A stretch of 64,000 bases of DNA from UBA6055 sp965203755 (GCA_965203755.1 OZ241910.1:1178001-1242000); one strand, 5' to 3'. Positions 17,914 through 27,490 are shown, counted from the stretch's first letter. The notes: generated by a model not told the origin, from the sequence alone. Numbers and translations: made by a program.

Positions 17914-18732
17914 TTAGTCAGATTGCAGCTCAAATATCAATGTCCAACGGCCTCTGGAATTAGATATTTCCACGAAGGCGTTACATGAATAGTCAATGAT
18001 GAAAACCTTTTCATGTCTGCCTGCTCTGCTTACGTTATGTACAAGGTTATAGTTCAGCCAACGAAAGCAGTCGCCGAAAACTTTTACAGCACCAAAGCCA
18101 TAGCCATAGCCGGTATTTCTTGTCGTAAAGGTAGATAAGTACGTGCCTTCAGGAAACCATACTGACCCTTTTACTTTATTTCCGTTCCCAGAAAGCTTTA
18201 ACGATTCGCTTTGACTTTCAATTTGAGGACTATCGCATTTGTAAGGCTCGTAAATGCCCCGAGGGTCTATGGGTAATCCACATTTCTCTCTCTCTTTAGC
18301 ATAATAACCTTGTCGCCAAGCCTGTTCCGTTTCACAGCGGGGCCATCCCCAATCTTTGCACTTATTATCAGTCTCGCCACGTATCGATATATTTGACGGC
18401 GGCACCGACGTAGGAGTAGGGACATAAGACGGATTTGCCGCTTGCACAGGCGCGCTGACTCGACTATGGCTAATCCAGCGAGCCATCCAGCCCTGCACAC
18501 CTTCATAAACGACCTTCAGCCAGTTGCCATTGATACCTTCGTAGGTAACGCGCAGTGTTGATCCAGCAGGTATACTCATCAATATATTGTCGCTTTCGTG
18601 GTCAGGCTCACTTCTGATGTTCGTTTTCTGTGATACACGAACATAATAGTCTACCGACTGCGAAACGAGTTTCAATTCTGACTTAATTAAGATTGCGCCC
18701 AAGAGTATCGCAAGTATAATAAAGCGTTTCAT
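17914..18732 (-). CDS. Exported protein with bacterial SH3 domain
   Basis: A 272-residue protein from ATG 18732, which has GAGGGT upstream. The N-terminus (FIILAILLGAILIKS) is a signal peptide or anchor. Residues about 28-85 form an SH3b domain: VSQKTNIRSEPDHESD is the typical start and WLKVVYEGVQGWMARWI the typical end; such domains bind cell-wall peptides in known cases. A Pro/Thr/Ser linker leads to a Cys-containing C-terminal domain (about 125-272) that I do not recognise. Base composition is AT-richer than the neighbours, suggesting acquisition. Function unknown. Confidence 0.75.
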   Translation of the reverse strand: MKRFIILAILLGAILIKSELKLVSQSVDYYVRVSQKTNIRSEPDHESDNILMSIPAGSTLRVTYEGINGNWLKVVYEGVQGWMARWISHSRVSAPVQAANPSYVPTPTSVPPSNISIRGETDNKCKDWGWPRCETEQAWRQGYYAKEREKCGLPIDPRGIYEPYKCDSPQIESQSESLKLSGNGNKVKGSVWFPEGTYLSTFTTRNTGYGYGFGAVKVFGDCFRWLNYNLVHNVSRAGRHEKVFIIDYSCNAFVEISNSRGRWTLIFELQSD

Positions 18733-18808
18733 GTTAATTACCCTCATAGATTGTTAATTTTCTCGCTTACCTTATATCCACTGTGCCGGGATGCTTTTTT
18801 CAGTTTCG

Positions 18809-18997
18809 TCACAGTTGACCCGCGTATGGATATACCTCTATGATTTGTCCGCTCCCATTCCCTCGAATAGAATATGTTCCCGCGATATTCCTCTTTGGGA
18901 TTTCATTAGCCGCCATTTCAAACGCGACGGCAAGGGTGTTGAGAAAACGTTCGGCTCTATCACGGTCTGTTAAAAGATCAACGATACATTTATTCAC
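18809..18997 (-). CDS. Possible 62-residue protein downstream of methyltransferase
   Basis: A GTG-started frame (VNKCIVDLLTDRDRAERF...) overlaps the last codons of the methyltransferase gene by 8 bases, so it could be translationally coupled. It contains a mixed helix-like composition and no known motif. No independent ribosome site is evident, so it may be a chance frame. Included because the overlap geometry is typical of operonic partners. Confidence 0.3.
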   Translation of the reverse strand: MNKCIVDLLTDRDRAERFLNTLAVAFEMAANEIPKRNIAGTYSIRGNGSGQIIEVYPYAGQL

Positions 18998-19886
18998 GAA
19001 ATAGCTCCAGCTGATGGGTTCGCTCCGCTTCTATGCGCCGACGCGCCCGATTCGCATATTCTTCGCTGGTTTCGTAGCCAATCCATCGCCGGCCGGCGCG
19101 CTCGGCCGCCACAGCCGTTGTGCCGCTGCCCATAAAAGGGTCCAGCACGACATCGTTTTCAAAAGTGTACAAAGCTATCGCTCGTCGCGGCAGTTCAATC
19201 GGATACGGCGCCGGATGCCCGACCCGCTTGGCCGACTCGGCCGGGAACGTCCATATACTCTTTGTCCACTCTAGGAACTCATCGCGTTCAATGGTTGATT
19301 TATTTTCCTTTGCTTGCTTGCGGGCGAAACTTCCCTTGCAATAGACCAGGATGTATTCATGGACATCGCGCAGAACCGGATTCGATGCCGACATCCAGCT
19401 TCCCCAAGCGCAAGACGCGCCGGCGCTGGCCGCTTTGTTCCAAATAATTTCGCCGCGCATGGCAAACCCGATATCCAGCATATCCGATGTAATCAGGGCG
19501 TTTAATGGGATGTAGGGCCTGCGCCCCACATTGGCGACATTGACGCAGGCCCGGCCGCCGGCCACCAAGACGCGGTGCGTTTCCCGCCACACGCTGCGAA
19601 GCAAATCTCTATACTCGCTGGCGGTCAAATCATCATCATATTCCTTGCCTACATTGTAAGGCGGCGATGTAACCATCAAATGGACGCTGCTGTCAGGCAG
19701 TTCGCGCATACTTTCACTGGAATGCACATAGATCTGGTTCAAATCCTTTTGCGCCAGCTTATTCTCTACCGAGTCAGCCGCTTTCATTTTCATCGACTCG
19801 GCAAAAAACTTTCGATTGTAAAACGGCTTAGAATCGTGATTGACCCTTTCGCCAACCCCAAAGGGCCGCATTTCACTTTTTCTCAT
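18990..19886 (-). CDS. DNA methyltransferase (beta-class), orphan
   Basis: A 298-residue beta-class enzyme. Motif IV TSPPYNVGKEY (73-83) is near the N-terminus and motif I LDPFMGSGTTAVAAE is at about 257-271, so it is an N4-cytosine or N6-adenine methyltransferase. The true start could be one of the Met codons within the first 35 residues. It shares the PPYNVGKEY wording with the enzyme at 39440-40408, but the rest is clearly different. No restriction gene is adjacent; an SH3 protein lies downstream and a metallopeptidase upstream. Confidence 0.88.
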   Translation of the reverse strand: MRKSEMRPFGVGERVNHDSKPFYNRKFFAESMKMKAADSVENKLAQKDLNQIYVHSSESMRELPDSSVHLMVTSPPYNVGKEYDDDLTASEYRDLLRSVWRETHRVLVAGGRACVNVANVGRRPYIPLNALITSDMLDIGFAMRGEIIWNKAASAGASCAWGSWMSASNPVLRDVHEYILVYCKGSFARKQAKENKSTIERDEFLEWTKSIWTFPAESAKRVGHPAPYPIELPRRAIALYTFENDVVLDPFMGSGTTAVAAERAGRRWIGYETSEEYANRARRRIEAERTHQLELFRE

Positions 19887-19927
19887 AGCGCCCCTGCTTT
19901 CTTTAAGGCCGCGCCGCCGCCGCTTGG

Positions 19928-20911
19928 CTAAATCTCAATCGGGTTGGCAAGCAGCCCGGTCAATAAACGGATGCAGGCCTGGATATCGTTGAGGTCGGCT
20001 GTTTCGCTGGTGGTATGAATGTATCGAGTTGGAATGGAGATGCAGCCGCTGGGGACGCCGGCGTCGGCCATCTGAATGGCGGCCGCATCGGTGGTTCCGC
20101 CCGCCAGCAGTTCCAGCTGATAGGGGATGTCATCCGCTTCACAGCGCGCGATCATCCAGTTTTTGATGGCTGGCGGCACAATCAGCCCAGGATCATGAAC
20201 TTTGACGGCGGCGCCATTGCCGAGTTGGATCATCATTTTACGGCCGCGGATTTGGTCGCCGCTGCCAGTGACGTCTATCGCCACGCCGATATCGGGATGG
20301 ATTGCCTGGGCGGCGGTGCGGGCGCCGCGCAAACCGACTTCTTCCTGGACGGTAAAGGCGAAATAAATTTCGCTGGCGGTCTTTTTATTGAGCTTTCGCA
20401 TCGTCTCCAGGGCGACGACGCAGCCAATGCGGTTATCCAGCGACTTGGCGATGATTCGGCGGCCGCGCCGCTGCATCGCGCGCATGAAGCCGGCCGGCTG
20501 GCCGACCGAGACGGCGTTTTCGCCCTTTTCATTCTCCACATCAATATAAAAATCATTCAGCGATTTGCCGCCTTCATCCTGTACCGCAATCACGCCGACT
20601 GTGCCATCTTCAAACAGCACTCGATTGCCATTGAGGGTATCGTTACGCAAACCGCCGATGTTGGTAAAACGCAGGAATCCACTTTCGGGCTCCTGATAGG
20701 TGGTCATCAATCCGATCTCATCCATGTGGGCCGCGACCAGCGCTTTTTTGCCGCCTTCGCCGACGCGGCAAATCAAATTGCCGAGGCCGTCGATCCAGAT
20801 CTCATCAGCGAATTCGGCGGCTTCTTCGCGGATGACATCGCGGATACGATGTTCATAACCGGAAGGCCCCCAAGTTTCCACCAGTTTTTTGGTCAAGTCA
20901 ATCACAGCCAC
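19928..20911 (-). CDS. M42-family metallo-aminopeptidase
   Basis: A 327-residue cytosolic peptidase of the tetrahedral aminopeptidase (TET/FrvX) family, normally a 12-mer with two metal ions per subunit. Metal ligands are visible in AAHMDEIG (His, about 59-66), SLDNR (Asp), VQEEVGLRG (Glu pair) and the C-terminal HTTSE (His). It trims peptides from the N-terminus in known homologues. It is preceded by about 90 non-coding bases. Confidence 0.92.
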   Translation of the reverse strand: MAVIDLTKKLVETWGPSGYEHRIRDVIREEAAEFADEIWIDGLGNLICRVGEGGKKALVAAHMDEIGLMTTYQEPESGFLRFTNIGGLRNDTLNGNRVLFEDGTVGVIAVQDEGGKSLNDFYIDVENEKGENAVSVGQPAGFMRAMQRRGRRIIAKSLDNRIGCVVALETMRKLNKKTASEIYFAFTVQEEVGLRGARTAAQAIHPDIGVAIDVTGSGDQIRGRKMMIQLGNGAAVKVHDPGLIVPPAIKNWMIARCEADDIPYQLELLAGGTTDAAAIQMADAGVPSGCISIPTRYIHTTSETADLNDIQACIRLLTGLLANPIEI

Positions 20912-21003
20912 ACTCCTAAGCCATAGCCAATAACAGCCTTATTATAACCTGTTTTCTTGATTCTGTTGAGAGACGGCGCCAATCCCGCCCGGGCCGGAAA
21001 CGT

Positions 21004-22380
21004 TCACGCCATTTCCATCAGCGCCGATGGCTGACGGGCTTCCAGACGCATCGGCAAGCCATCGCGCGGGAACATGGTAATGAATGGCTGCGGGACGATC
21101 TCGACGCCATCGATCAAGCGCATTCGGTAGCGCTGCGCTATCGCCGCCAGCAGGAGATTGGCTTCCATAGCCGCGAAGCTGCTGCCGATGCAGATGCGGG
21201 GGCCGCCGCCGAAGGGCAAATAAGCATAGCGCGGAACCGCCTTGATGCTTTCCTCGCCCCAGCGCTCTGGGATAAACTCATCCGGCTTCTCCCAGATATC
21301 CGGATGGCGATGCACGCAGTAGATCAAGATATTGACCCGCGTCTTTTTTGGGAAGGAATAGCCCAGCACTTCGGTGTCCTGATTGGGAGTGCGCCCAATC
21401 GACCAGACCGGCGGCATCAGGCGCATCGATTCCTTAATCACCATTTCGGTGTAGGGCAGCCGCCGCAGATCCGCCAGCGCCGGCGGCTCGCCGCCCAAAA
21501 CCGCATCCAGTTCCTCATGCAGCCGCGCCTCGACATGCGGGCTCTGCGCCAGCAGCCACCAAGTCCAGTTGAGCGCGTTGGCGGTGGTTTCATGGCCGGC
21601 GAGGAACAGCGTCACCGCTTCGTCGCGGACCTGTTTGTCGGTCATGCGGCTGCCATCTTCATCTTCCGAAAGCAGCAGCATCGACAATAGATCGCCGGCA
21701 TCCTCGCCGGTCAGCCGGCGCTGGTGGATAAATTGATACACGATTCTGTCCAGGGCCGCGTTGGCATAATGAGACCGAATCCGCAGCGGCGTTGGCACCC
21801 AATGAGGCAGCAGCGTCGCGGTATTGGTGGCTTTCTGCACCACCGCCACCGCTTTTTTCACCTGGCTGACTGTGGTTGAGGCGTCGGCATCGAACAAGGT
21901 CCGCCCGACAATCATCAACGTCAGCATCATCATTTCCTCATCCACATCCAGGACGGCGCCATCATGCCAGCCGGCCATCCGCTCCAGGGTATAGTTCACC
22001 ATGGTATGGGCATAAGCCGAAATGCGCTGGGTATGGAATGCCGGCGCGACCAGCCGCCGCTGGCGTTTCCAGACCTCGCCGTTGCTGGTCACCAAGCCCT
22101 GCCCCATAAACCGCGCCAGCCCTCCTTTTTCACTGGTGTAGTTTGGGCCTTTGATAAAGATATTCGCCTGCCTGACCAGAATCTCTCGAATCATATCGGG
22201 GTTGGCGATCATGTATTCATGGGCGCCGCCCACCTTAAAGTGGACGACATCGCCATATTCAGCGAACCGCCGCGTCGCCGCGCCGAGCGGGTCGGCTAAA
22301 AATCGCCGATAAAACAGATACTGTTCAATCGCGCTGCCGCCGACCGGCGGCGGCCCGGGCGGGAAATGACCCTCTGCCAT
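21004..22380 (-). CDS. Cytochrome P450
   Basis: A 458-residue haem monooxygenase. Start at ATG 22380 (MAEGHFPPGPPP), where the Pro-rich hinge typical of P450 begins; a longer frame would run into the divergent kinase promoter region. The I-helix oxygen-binding motif is AGHETTANAL, the K-helix E-x-x-R is in KESMRLMPP, and the haem-thiolate loop is PFGGGPRICIGSSFA. It resembles soluble bacterial CYP enzymes that hydroxylate fatty acids or similar substrates. No ferredoxin or reductase gene is nearby. It is divergent from araB, with 144 bases between the starts. Confidence 0.93.
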   Translation of the reverse strand: MAEGHFPPGPPPVGGSAIEQYLFYRRFLADPLGAATRRFAEYGDVVHFKVGGAHEYMIANPDMIREILVRQANIFIKGPNYTSEKGGLARFMGQGLVTSNGEVWKRQRRLVAPAFHTQRISAYAHTMVNYTLERMAGWHDGAVLDVDEEMMMLTLMIVGRTLFDADASTTVSQVKKAVAVVQKATNTATLLPHWVPTPLRIRSHYANAALDRIVYQFIHQRRLTGEDAGDLLSMLLLSEDEDGSRMTDKQVRDEAVTLFLAGHETTANALNWTWWLLAQSPHVEARLHEELDAVLGGEPPALADLRRLPYTEMVIKESMRLMPPVWSIGRTPNQDTEVLGYSFPKKTRVNILIYCVHRHPDIWEKPDEFIPERWGEESIKAVPRYAYLPFGGGPRICIGSSFAAMEANLLLAAIAQRYRMRLIDGVEIVPQPFITMFPRDGLPMRLEARQPSALMEMA

Positions 22381-22524
22381 GAGCTTATCATCCTCTGTCG
22401 GTCGCTTTTGCCGATCTTTACTATAGTACCACAACTCCGCGGCAAATGAGGCGGGATTTGCGATATGAATCCGAATTGGGGACAATATGAGGGACTTGCG
22501 CCAAGGGATTGGGAAGGAAGGTCT

Positions 22525-24171
22525 ATGCACACCATTGGACTTGATTTCGGAACACTGTCCGGGCGGGCGGTCTTGGTTGATACGGGCGACGGTTCAGAGA
22601 CAGCCGAAGCCGTTTTTGATTATCCCCATGCCGTCATGGACAGCCAGCTGCCCTCTGGGGTCAAGCTCCCGCCGGATTGGGCTTTGCAGCATCCGCAGGA
22701 CTATCTTGATGTGCTTGCCAGCACCATTCCAGCGATATTAAAACAAAGCGGCATTGACCCGGGCGATGTTCAAGGGATCGGCATCGACTTCACCGCCAGT
22801 TCGCCCATGCCGACAAAAAACGATGGCCGGCCGCTGTGCTTCATGGATGAATTCAAAGACGAGCCGCACGCCTACATCAAGCTGTGGAAACATCACGCCG
22901 CCCAGCGTCAAGCCGACCAGATCAACGCGGTCGCCGGCGGCATGGGCGAGACCTGGCTGCAACGTTACGGCGGCAAAATCTCTTCCGAATGGCTCTTTAG
23001 CAAACTGCTGCAAATTCTACAGGAACGGCCGGATATTTATATGCAGACCGGCCAATTTATCGAGGCGGCCGATTGGGTTGTCTGGCAGCTGACCGGCGTC
23101 AAGACCCGCAGCGCCGGCATCGCCGGCTACAAAGCCATGATGCAGGACGGCGGTTTTCCATCCAAAGCCTACTTCCGGGCGCTGCACCCGGCTTTTGAGA
23201 ATGTGGTTGATGAAAAGATCGGGCGCGAGTTCGCCCAGTTGGGGGCGAAAGCCGGCCGACTGACGGCGCAAATGGCCAAGCTGACCGGCCTGCCGGCCGG
23301 CATCGCTGTCGCCGTCGCCAATGCAGACGCTCATGTCACCGCGCCGGCCGTCAAAGCCGTCGGCCCGGGCGCGATGGTGATGATTATGGGCACATCCTGC
23401 TGTCACATTATGTCGGCGGCCACGCTGCAGGAGGTGGATGGCATGTGCGGCGTCGTCGAGGGCGGCGTCATCCCTGGGCTTTATGGATACGAAGCCGGCC
23501 AAAGCGCCGTCGGCGACATATTCGCCTGGTTTGTCGAAAACGCCGTGCCGCCGGCATATCATCTGGCGGCCGGGCAGGCTGGGCTTAGTCTGCATGAATA
23601 TCTGGAGCGAGAAGCCGCGCGGCAAAAGGTCGGCGAGCACGGACTCATCGCCCTGGATTGGTGGAACGGAAACCGCAGCACCTTGGTTGATGTTGATTTA
23701 AGCGGGATGATGCTTGGGATGACGCTGGCGACGCGGGCGCCCGATATCTACCGCGCCTTAATCGAATCGACGGCCTTCGGCACGCGCATGATTATCGAGG
23801 CTTTTGAAGCGCGGGGCATTGAAGTCCGGGAACTGGTCGCGGCCGGCGGCCTGCCTGAAAAAAACGGTCTGCTGCGGCAGATCTATGCCGACGTCACCGG
23901 GCGCGCCATCCAACTCGCGGGGTCAGCGCAGGCGCCGGCCCTCGGTTCAGCCATGCACGCCGCGGTGGCCGCCGGCATCTATCCCGACATTCAAGCCGCC
24001 GCCGACAAAATGGGGAAGCTGAAAGAAGAGCCAGTCAGGCCCATCCCGCAAAATCAAGCGGCTTACGACCGACTCTTCGCTGAATACAAGCGGCTTTATG
24101 ATTATTTTGGCCGCGGCTTCAATGACGCGATGAAAGGTCTGAAAGCCATCCGGCGGGCGGCGCTCGGATAA
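22525..24171 (+). CDS. araB: Ribulokinase-like FGGY carbohydrate kinase
   Basis: A 548-residue kinase, the usual length of ribulokinase, which phosphorylates L-ribulose (and in some cases other pentuloses). ATG 22525 follows GAAGGAAGG; upstream in-frame codons are less likely. The N-terminal phosphate motif is IGLDFGTLSGRAVLVD; the family segments GIDFTASSPMPT and MIMGTSCCHIM are characteristic of AraB, and the C-terminal VAAGGLPEKNGLLRQIYADV is the adenosine site. No other arabinose genes (araA, araD) are in the window. Confidence 0.9.
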   Translation: MHTIGLDFGTLSGRAVLVDTGDGSETAEAVFDYPHAVMDSQLPSGVKLPPDWALQHPQDYLDVLASTIPAILKQSGIDPGDVQGIGIDFTASSPMPTKNDGRPLCFMDEFKDEPHAYIKLWKHHAAQRQADQINAVAGGMGETWLQRYGGKISSEWLFSKLLQILQERPDIYMQTGQFIEAADWVVWQLTGVKTRSAGIAGYKAMMQDGGFPSKAYFRALHPAFENVVDEKIGREFAQLGAKAGRLTAQMAKLTGLPAGIAVAVANADAHVTAPAVKAVGPGAMVMIMGTSCCHIMSAATLQEVDGMCGVVEGGVIPGLYGYEAGQSAVGDIFAWFVENAVPPAYHLAAGQAGLSLHEYLEREAARQKVGEHGLIALDWWNGNRSTLVDVDLSGMMLGMTLATRAPDIYRALIESTAFGTRMIIEAFEARGIEVRELVAAGGLPEKNGLLRQIYADVTGRAIQLAGSAQAPALGSAMHAAVAAGIYPDIQAAADKMGKLKEEPVRPIPQNQAAYDRLFAEYKRLYDYFGRGFNDAMKGLKAIRRAALG

Positions 24172-24266
24172 AACACCGCCAAATGGCGCGCTGGGCAGAT
24201 CCTTGTTTTATATTGCGTGCTATAATTTATGCTGTAATATAAATTAGAGAGAAGGCTGCGAAAAGT

Positions 24267-24812
24267 ATGCAGGGTGATGATTATAGCGGCGCGTATGGCA
24301 AAAAGCAGCATAAAGCGATTAAGTCTTCCGGCGCAGTCGCGGCGGGCATTGGTGAATTAGCAAGACAGCATGAACAAGGCGGCGCGCCAATTCAGGAAAC
24401 CCGCGATGCGAGAGGCACAGGCGCGATGGAAAATACAAAGAATGGCAAAATAAGCATGAGGGATATACTAGGGATTTTAGCAATCATCCTGTCAATCGTC
24501 GTGCCAATCTTCCTGTCAATCTTGGGATTCAGCGCACAGCTAAACAGTCGCATTGATTCGTTGAGCGCCGAGACAAACAGTCGTTTTGATTCGTTGAGCG
24601 CCGAGCTAAACAGTCGCATTGATTCGTTGAGCGCCGAGACAAACAGTCGTTTTGATTCAATAAACATGCAAATCGCTGATCTAAGGGTTGTTGACACTGA
24701 AATCGACAATAAGCTCAATACGATTGGACAGATGATTATTCTTGCCCATGGCAATGGCGAAATCACTGAAGCGGAACTTGTCTCTATCTGGGAGTCTGTC
24801 GGCGCGGAATAA
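24267..24812 (+). CDS. Small membrane protein with 11-residue coiled-coil repeats
   Basis: A 181-residue protein. The first 60 residues are polar, then one strong transmembrane helix (ILGILAIILSIVVPIFLSIL, about 67-86). Next come four tandem 11-residue units of the pattern N-S-R-[IF]-D-S-L-S-A-E-x (about 92-135), and finally a helical tail with AELVSIWESVGAE. A shorter start at ATG 24426 is possible. The repeats are exact 33-bp DNA units (24543-24674) alternating in a two-unit pattern. The 11-residue period fits a right-handed hendecad coiled coil, so it probably forms a trimer or tetramer at the membrane. Function unknown. Confidence 0.65.
   Translation: MQGDDYSGAYGKKQHKAIKSSGAVAAGIGELARQHEQGGAPIQETRDARGTGAMENTKNGKISMRDILGILAIILSIVVPIFLSILGFSAQLNSRIDSLSAETNSRFDSLSAELNSRIDSLSAETNSRFDSINMQIADLRVVDTEIDNKLNTIGQMIILAHGNGEITEAELVSIWESVGAE
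24543..24674. repeat. Four tandem 33-bp repeats inside a coiled-coil gene
   Basis: Units begin AACAGTCG and end in GCCGAG plus three bases. Units 1 and 3 have CATTGATTC and units 2 and 4 have TTTTGATTC, so a 66-bp pair was duplicated; the fourth unit has diverged at its end. The repeat stays in frame. Confidence 0.85.
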
Positions 24813-25149
24813 ATTCATTGATGATCCCCCCAAGAATGCAGCCAGGTCCTTATTTGGCATTCAACCCGACAGGCCGCCCCCGCAATCTAAACCCAATTCC
24901 CCGATTTAACCTGATGGACTGCCATTCGCTGGCATGTTGGCGCCTGTTCGCGGGTTAATTATGCTGATTGGCTTGCGACAATCAGTACAATGCCCTTATA
25001 ATTGCGATTATCTGCATTCTCTTTTAGAGTCAAATAAGCTCATGGCAGGATTTGACCCAAAGCAATGCGCCAAATTGAGCCAAAATCGCGGTCAATCTAA
25101 AGGCGAATGCGATATTCAAGGTATCCATGTATCCGCGGGAGGAAACAGC
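24813..25149. other. Intergenic stretch upstream of amt
   Basis: No gene is supported here. An open frame joined to amt runs from 24934, but its first 72 codons look unlike any family and precede a good ribosome site at the real amt start. I did not find a clear promoter or terminator. Confidence 0.4.
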
Positions 25150-26583
25150 ATGAACAAACGCAAACTTCTTTATCGACTTATTTCTATTTTATTCGGACTG
25201 GCCATTCTCTACAGTTTCGGCTTTGGCGCCGCCGCGCAGGATGACCCGCCGGCAGATGCGGACGCCGCGGCTGAAGAGATGATGGAAATCACCGCTGCCG
25301 ATGCGATGGCGGAGGCCGAAGCCGTGCAGTATAACCTCAACACGGTTTGGATTCTGCTGGCTGGCTTCCTGGTGTTCTTCATGCAGGCCGGCTTTGCCAT
25401 GCTCGAAGGCGGTATGATCCGCGAAACGGGGGTCGTCAACTCGCTGGCCGAGAACTTTATGGACGCCTGCGTCACTGCCATTGTCTTCTTTGTCGTCGGC
25501 TATGGCATCGCCTATGGCGCTTATGACGCCGAAGCTGGCATCGGCAGTTCCATCCTTGGGCAAGTTGAACTCGCGTTGGGCGGAAAAATCGCCGGCACAG
25601 ACGCTAGCGGCAACCAAATCATGGCGAGCTTCTTCTTCCAGTTCGCCTTTGCCGGCGCCGCCGCCACCATCGCCACCGGCGCCATGGCCGAGCGGACACA
25701 CTTTATCGGCAAGCTGATTTACAGCGCGATCCTGGGCGCGGTCATCTACCCGGTGGTCGTCTTTTGGACCTGGGGCGAGGGCTGGATCTATGAACAGGGC
25801 TTCCACGACTTCGCCGGCTCGACTATCGTGCACATGACCGGCGGCATCGTCGCTCTCGTCGGCGCGTATATGGTGGGGCCGCGCGCCGGCCGCATCTTTG
25901 GCCGGCCGCCGGCGGCATCCAACTTGGCTATCGCATCACTGGGAACTTTTATCCTGTGGGTGGGCTGGTACGGTTTCAATGTTGGCTCGACTTTGGGCGC
26001 ATCCGACCCCAATCAGCTTGGTTTGGTGGCGGTCAACACCACGCTGGCGGCCGCCGCTGGCGCGCTGGGCGCGATGTTCTTCAAGCATTACCGCACGCAG
26101 GGCTGGAACATGAGTTTCATCCTGAACGGCTCGCTGGCGGGGCTGGTCGCCATCACCGCCGGCTGCGCGTTCGTTACACCGATAGCCTCGATTGTGATTG
26201 GCCTTCTGGCCGGCATTCTGGTTGTCCTTTCGGTGACGGCTGTCGAGCGGATGAAAATTGACGATGCCGTCGGCGCCTTTTCGGTGCATGGTGTCTGCGG
26301 CGCATTCGGCACGCTGATGATTGGCATTGTCGGATCGAGCGCATTGGGCACGCCCAGTCTGCTGGACGGCGGCACGTTGGACACTTTGGTGGCGCAGATT
26401 GTCGGGGTTGTGGGGGTCGCGGTTTGGGTCACGGTCACCAGTTTTATGATGTTCGGCATCTTGCAGGTCGCCAATATCCTCCATGTTGACCCTGAAGCCG
26501 ATAGAATTGGCATCGACGCCTATGAGCATCATGCCTCTGTATGGCCCAACGTCCTGCCACTCGGTGAAGATTCTGACAAATAA
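25150..26583 (+). CDS. amt: Ammonium transporter
   Basis: A 477-residue Amt/Rh-family channel. ATG 25150 is preceded by GGGAGGAAAC. An N-terminal signal-like helix and an acidic Ala-rich stretch precede eleven transmembrane helices, starting near VWILLAGFLVFFMQAGFAMLEGG, the classic Amt helix 1. The twin-His pore residues lie in VHMTGGIVALVGA and in FSVHGVCGAFGT, and FILWVGWYGFNVGS carries aromatic gate positions. It moves ammonium across the membrane for nitrogen supply. No glnK/PII gene is adjacent, unlike in many bacteria. Confidence 0.95.
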   Translation: MNKRKLLYRLISILFGLAILYSFGFGAAAQDDPPADADAAAEEMMEITAADAMAEAEAVQYNLNTVWILLAGFLVFFMQAGFAMLEGGMIRETGVVNSLAENFMDACVTAIVFFVVGYGIAYGAYDAEAGIGSSILGQVELALGGKIAGTDASGNQIMASFFFQFAFAGAAATIATGAMAERTHFIGKLIYSAILGAVIYPVVVFWTWGEGWIYEQGFHDFAGSTIVHMTGGIVALVGAYMVGPRAGRIFGRPPAASNLAIASLGTFILWVGWYGFNVGSTLGASDPNQLGLVAVNTTLAAAAGALGAMFFKHYRTQGWNMSFILNGSLAGLVAITAGCAFVTPIASIVIGLLAGILVVLSVTAVERMKIDDAVGAFSVHGVCGAFGTLMIGIVGSSALGTPSLLDGGTLDTLVAQIVGVVGVAVWVTVTSFMMFGILQVANILHVDPEADRIGIDAYEHHASVWPNVLPLGEDSDK

Positions 26584-26611
26584 CGCGGCGGTTCTAAAGC
26601 GACATCTTATC

Positions 26612-26638
26612 AAAAGCGGCCCGCGGCGGGTCGCTTTT
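26612..26638. terminator. Bidirectional terminator between amt and dtd
   Basis: AAAAGCGGCCC and GGGTCGCTTTT form an 11-bp stem (one wobble) around a 5-nt loop. The A run on one side and the T run on the other allow it to work for both convergent genes. Confidence 0.75.
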
Positions 26639-26650
26639 GGTTTGGCAGCG

Positions 26651-27097
26651 TTACAGATGGTCGGTATCAAGCATGATGGTAACGGGGCCATCGTTGTGGA
26701 TTTCGACTTGCATGAAAGCGCCAAACACACCCTGCTCAACCTGCGGCACTCCTTCTCGCCGCAGGCAGTCGGCATAATAATCGACCAGCGGCTCGGCCTG
26801 CCGCGGGCGGGCGGCTTGGGTATAGCTGGGGCGGCGGCCTTTGCGGGCATCGGCATACAGCGTGAATTGGGACACGACCAGCGCCGCGCCCTTAACATCC
26901 AGCAGCGACCGATTCATTTTGCCCTGTCGGTCGGAAAACACCCGCAGATGGGCTGTTTTTTTCGCCAGCCGGGCGGCATCGGCCGCGGTATCGGCATGGG
27001 CAACGCCGACCAAAGCCACAAAACCCTGCTGGATTCCGCGCCTGGTTTCGGCGGCCGTCATCCGCCCTTTGGCAACGCGCTGCAGCAAGACCCGCAT
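26651..27097 (-). CDS. dtd: D-aminoacyl-tRNA deacylase
   Basis: A 148-residue DTD, the standard length. It removes D-amino acids and glycine mischarged on tRNA. The SQFTLYAD motif (about 76-83), the GRRPSY segment (G-x-x-P-S; the cross-subunit Pro normally in a cis-Pro dipeptide) and the C-terminal NDGPVTIMLD are the family signatures. It converges with amt and lies 35 bases after the small hypothetical gene on the same strand. Confidence 0.95.
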   Translation of the reverse strand: MRVLLQRVAKGRMTAAETRRGIQQGFVALVGVAHADTAADAARLAKKTAHLRVFSDRQGKMNRSLLDVKGAALVVSQFTLYADARKGRRPSYTQAARPRQAEPLVDYYADCLRREGVPQVEQGVFGAFMQVEIHNDGPVTIMLDTDHL

Positions 27098-27132
27098 CAG
27101 GCCTCCTCCTTCACAATCGCTTTCATTTCGGC

Positions 27133-27414
27133 TTATCGGTTCAGCAGCCGCATGACATCCAGCAGAAACAACTGGCAGCAGGCGTCAATATGATAATGGA
27201 TATCCATTTGCTCGCTTTCATGGTCATAGCGGCCGGCGATCAGAAATTTCGGCGCTTGTCCATGTTGGGCGCAAACCGCATCGCCGAGTTTTCGCTCTAG
27301 GCCAGCGCCAATCGAGCGCCGGGTATGATCCAGCATCATCTCCAGTTCGGCGGCGCCCAGAAAAGCATCCGGCAGCGCTTCGCCTTCGGCCCGCAGGTCA
27401 AATATGATTTCCAT
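27133..27414 (-). CDS. Hypothetical 93-residue protein
   Basis: A short acidic protein (starts MEIIFDLRAEGEAL) with two regions that look helical and one CC pair near the C-terminus. It fits between folC and dtd on the same strand and has normal base composition, so it is likely a real co-transcribed gene. I do not recognise the family; the IDIHYH-like stretch might be a beta hairpin. Confidence 0.55.
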   Translation of the reverse strand: MEIIFDLRAEGEALPDAFLGAAELEMMLDHTRRSIGAGLERKLGDAVCAQHGQAPKFLIAGRYDHESEQMDIHYHIDACCQLFLLDVMRLLNR

Positions 27415-27490
27415 TCAATGCCTTGCTCAATCCATAATGGGCCCTATAGACGCCTTGATCCATCGCTCATCAACCTGCATCCTGGCTAAA

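Noticed and set aside
24543..24674. CRISPR-like regular repeats
   Set aside because: The 33-bp units are contiguous without spacers and stay in frame with a coiled-coil protein.
25936..26898. Long minus-strand frame across amt and dtd
   Set aside because: It is antisense to two clearly identified genes and its translation has no family features.
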